NCBI RefSeq assembly: GCF_028769735.1
Contig: NC_088173.1
Span: 22,012,038 to 22,076,037 of the forward strand
Direction: 5' to 3'
Origin: Zonotrichia leucophrys gambelii
Taxonomy: Eukaryota; Chordata; Aves; Passeriformes; Passerellidae
DNA length: 64,000 nucleotides
This document shows positions 60,901-64,000 of this stretch, one piece after another. A program made the translations under genes and the position numbers. The notes beneath the pieces are model-generated. The model made no database searches. It had not been told where the DNA came from and saw nothing but the letters and a program-made list of their open reading frames with translations. How positions within the stretch are numbered: the first letter of the stretch is position 1; each line of letters begins with the position of its first letter.

Positions 60901-63900
60901 AGATAATAAAGCAAAATATCATCGAAAGGTAGTAATTAATTTTTTTTTAAAAGGTAAAACATTCTAAAAGTTCCACAACTTATAATAGCATAATGGTAAA
61001 CTACCAGAGCATTCTGGGTCCAAGTCCTAAGGCAGCAATAAGTGCTTACCACAAGCTGTCCCTAAATTGTTGAATGGAGTCATGTGGATGCTCTATGATG
61101 GCAAGCATGAACATCTGGACTATGACTTAGGTTTATTAATTTTTCCTGGTTTTTTTCCTAGACTGAATATACCCTAAATTTTCTCTGATATTCACTATCC
61201 CTCTCTGTCCTCTCCAATTCATGCAGCAAGCAACCAACTATCTATCACTCTTCTACGCCACCTCTGCCATATTCTGGAGCCTGACTCTCCCACTCTGCTC
61301 ATGGAGACAGCAAGATTTGCTGACTTCTTTACCTGACAGGCTCAATTTACACTATTTATTCTTAAAAAATAAAAATATCTTTGACTCAATATATCAGAAC
61401 ATCATGGCTTTGAAGTGTTCTTCCACAGTACAGAGAAGTAAAAAACATAACTTGAACTACTACAGAGGTGCACTTTTTGGCAACACAACTAAACTGAGCA
61501 ATTTTCTAACCTTTAACACTGTTAATATTGGTTGGGGGGGTTGGGGAGGGGAAGACAGAAATTGCTCCTCTGTCTCAAATCTAATTCTCTGACATCCTGA
61601 AACAACCATGCCTATTTCTTTCCTAGGATACCTGCTTCCCAGTGAAAATTTAATATATTTCTACCCCAACCTGTTTGACAGGTATATGCACTTGCACTTC
61701 AATGGGGTAAAAGTACAGGAGGGATTCAAAAGTCAGGATACGGAAATCAAAGACATTTCCACAAAATGAACGGGAAGGGAAGAAAGAAACAGGAAACCAA
61801 CAGGAAACACCAAGTAAACCAAAAACCAGCCCTCCCAGTTTTCCTGAACAGTGATAAAAGCAATGAGATAACAGTGGGGTTTTGAGAAGCAATCTGGCAT
61901 TTCAAAGTAATCCCCTCCCTGTTCTCCACAGGAAATTGGTCTTCCTTGCAACAGCAGAGTATAGAAGGGTACACCTTTTTTGGGCTGAGAAGCTTCCAGG
62001 TTTTTCCAGAACCACAGTCTGCTTCATTTCTATGTAGAAGTCATCATGGTAACTGAACCCAAACTAGTTTCTTTTACAGTGCCTCAAGGAAAAGAAACGA
62101 AGGCAGCACTAACCACTGTATTATCCCTGATATAACTCCAGTCACGTTCCCTTCACTGGTGTTCAGTTCTCCCACTACCCATAACACTCACCATAATCTC
62201 CAAACCATGTAATAATGCAATCTGATCCAAAGAAGCAGTCTGGCCTCGGGCAGCCCTCCTTTGCTCTTCTCTGAACTCTTTCCATTCTTCCTCTTCTGCC
62301 CATGTTCAGTTCAGGAAGCGGAGCACACTGCCAGCCTCACTGACCAGTAGAGAAGGAGGTTTGGGAAGGCTGTACATGGCACCAGGCAAACATTAATTGT
62401 TATGCACAGCCTGGCTGAAAAGAGGAAGAGAAAATCAGCACTCAAGGAAATTAACTCAGCCTGTCTGGCTATGTAAGTGCCTGTTGCCCAGGGTATGCTC
62501 CTCTACATGAATCACTTACATTCTGTCCTGTCTTTTTTGCTGCTAGCACTGATTAAAATTCCTTTCCAACTCTTCTTCATCCTTCTTTTGAATCAAAGTC
62601 ATCTCATAATAACCTCAGCAAATGCTACCACCACACTGCAGCAATTTTTTTTTCAGACAAAGCTATTTGCCCATTTTATTCCAAGTAGTTTCACAGTAAT
62701 GGAAACGCCATTCAGAGATGAATAACTTAATCCTTCCTCTTAACAGCCTTCCCTATCTCTTCCATTTGATTTGGTGTCATTGCTAGCAAAGTATATATTT
62801 AACAGATATTTTTGGGGGTAAAGACCTTATTTTCTAAAATATTTGTACAGTAATTAGGCAAAATTATGCTTTTTTAACTGCTTTCATTTCAAGGATAGTG
62901 CTATGGACAAGAAGATAATTTAAGTCATTACAGCCTGTCAACCAAGATCTGTCCATTTTGACTTTTCAGGTAATTACACTTTTTTAATATTTATAGTGTA
63001 AAGTATATAGAGAAACAAATGGATGGGATTAACAGCAGAGAGGAATTGCTGATTTTCTAAGCTCTAAAGCAATGAATATAGAGGACAAGAATGACATAGT
63101 ATATTTGAAGAAAGGCTATCCAATATAATTGTTTGAAATATAAGTATATTGCCATTTACTGGACATTCTCATCTAATTCACATTAAACTTTTATAAAAAG
63201 GTATTATTATTTCGGAATTTAGTCATCCTGATAAAGGACAGACTGGTATGATACCTACATCCGTCACATACGTGTCTGTCTTGTGCACACTGTAGAATTT
63301 AGAAATCTAATTCAAGGAAAGATCTGCTGCATTTGGTGTCAGCTCTGCTCAACACAAGTAGGCACACAACCATCAGCAGCCTGTTCCAGAAACTCCGAGG
63401 GGGACAGTCGGCTTTGTCTTACCTCCCCATGCAAATGTAACAAGAAATAACTACCAGTATATGCCAGGTATTTCTCTTGATGCCAGAAATACACATATAT
63501 GTATGTTATCTTAAAAGGAATTTTAAGGCATCTTTGTGGATCATTTCATTCTTGTGATTTCCCTGTCATAAGGGCATCACAGTTATCAGGTGATACCAAG
63601 GTAATTAATTCCACAAATTAACACTGCTCTGTCTGTTGCCTTATTCCTCAGTCAGGCCAGCTAATTCATATCTCCTGTATTTTTTTCCTTCTGGAAGCAG
63701 CAGAAACTGCTACTTTTGAACATGGGACTGTCTGGAATGATAATCTCACTCAATACAATGGCCACATCTCAAGACACTCCTGCTGTTCATAGCCTTTCTT
63801 TTCTGTTGCAGGTACTTCTAGCCTCATTTCTATGGATTAAGGGTAGTGACCAAGATCCCAAAAAATACCAAGGTTTAGTTTGATTTGCATTTATTGCCTC

Positions 63901-64000
63901 AATCTATACCTGCAATTCCTTGCTCACCCAGACATTTTTTGTTTTGTTTGTTTTATTATGGAGCCATTTTTTTTTCAATTTCTATTTGAACAAATGTCAC
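57906..64000. other. Unique AT-rich sequence, no gene seen
   Basis: No gene or clear element. Longest open frames are 123 codons (61221-61592, +) and 117 codons (58571-58924, -), both without motifs. Very AT-rich patches lie at 58198-58262 and 59984-60070. A G-rich run (ggttgggggggttggggagggg) lies at 61531-61552 and is the only guanine-run cluster I noticed in this stretch. Confidence 0.5.

Noticed and set aside
1..64000. tRNA, rRNA, snRNA, CRISPR or bacterial operon features
   Set aside because: No cloverleaf boxes, snRNA signatures, spacer-repeat arrays or ribosome-binding-site-led gene runs were seen; short tandem repeats here lack unique equal-length spacers.

Overview
The window reads as AT-rich, non-coding vertebrate nuclear DNA from a bird, most likely a songbird or related neoavian. 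The evidence is the mobile-element set: several truncated CR1 LINE 3' ends in both orientations, avian-type endogenous retrovirus LTRs, and an ERVL-like gag/pro/pol fossil. I found no multi-exon gene, tRNA, rRNA, CRISPR array or bacterial-style operon. Open frames longer than 60 codons are scattered on both strands. They lack recognisable domains, except where they fall inside repeats. The window is best described as intergenic or deep-intronic, gene-desert-like sequence.

Layout. 1-20.6 kb: mostly unique AT-rich sequence with an (AT)15 microsatellite, one CR1 scrap near 14.8 kb, and an unidentified ~80-bp dispersed repeat present at 9.67 and 15.98 kb. 20.6-23 kb: a CR1 tail, then a nested retroviral structure. 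An old minus-strand LTR (21015-22912) was split by a younger plus-strand LTR (21115-22469). Each is bounded by its own 5-bp target-site duplication. 25.5-27.6 kb: a very old plus-strand CR1-like LINE reverse-transcriptase fossil. 29.0-30.8 kb: a plus-strand ERVL-like gag/pro/pol fossil with stops, frameshifts and altered protease and RT active sites. 33.6-40.4 kb: CR1 pieces, two short perfect tandem duplications, and a better preserved CR1 copy at 39.83-40.41 kb. 44.0-45.6 kb: a satellite-like block in which ~161-178-bp units carrying TTAGGG telomere-like motifs sit between CATTTC-rich repeats with a ~222-bp period. 46-50 kb: three more CR1 ends. 52.6-56.2 kb: one protein-like open frame of unknown origin, a TTTAGTTA-type simple repeat, and a moderate-GC segment with clustered homeodomain-like sites. 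57.1-57.9 kb: a ~760-bp minus-strand CR1 copy. 57.9-64 kb: unique AT-rich sequence.

No set of genes works together here; the content is a record of transposition, satellite growth and decay. The most notable structures are the nested LTR pair and the telomere-motif satellite block. Family names come from sequence recognition alone, without a database search.
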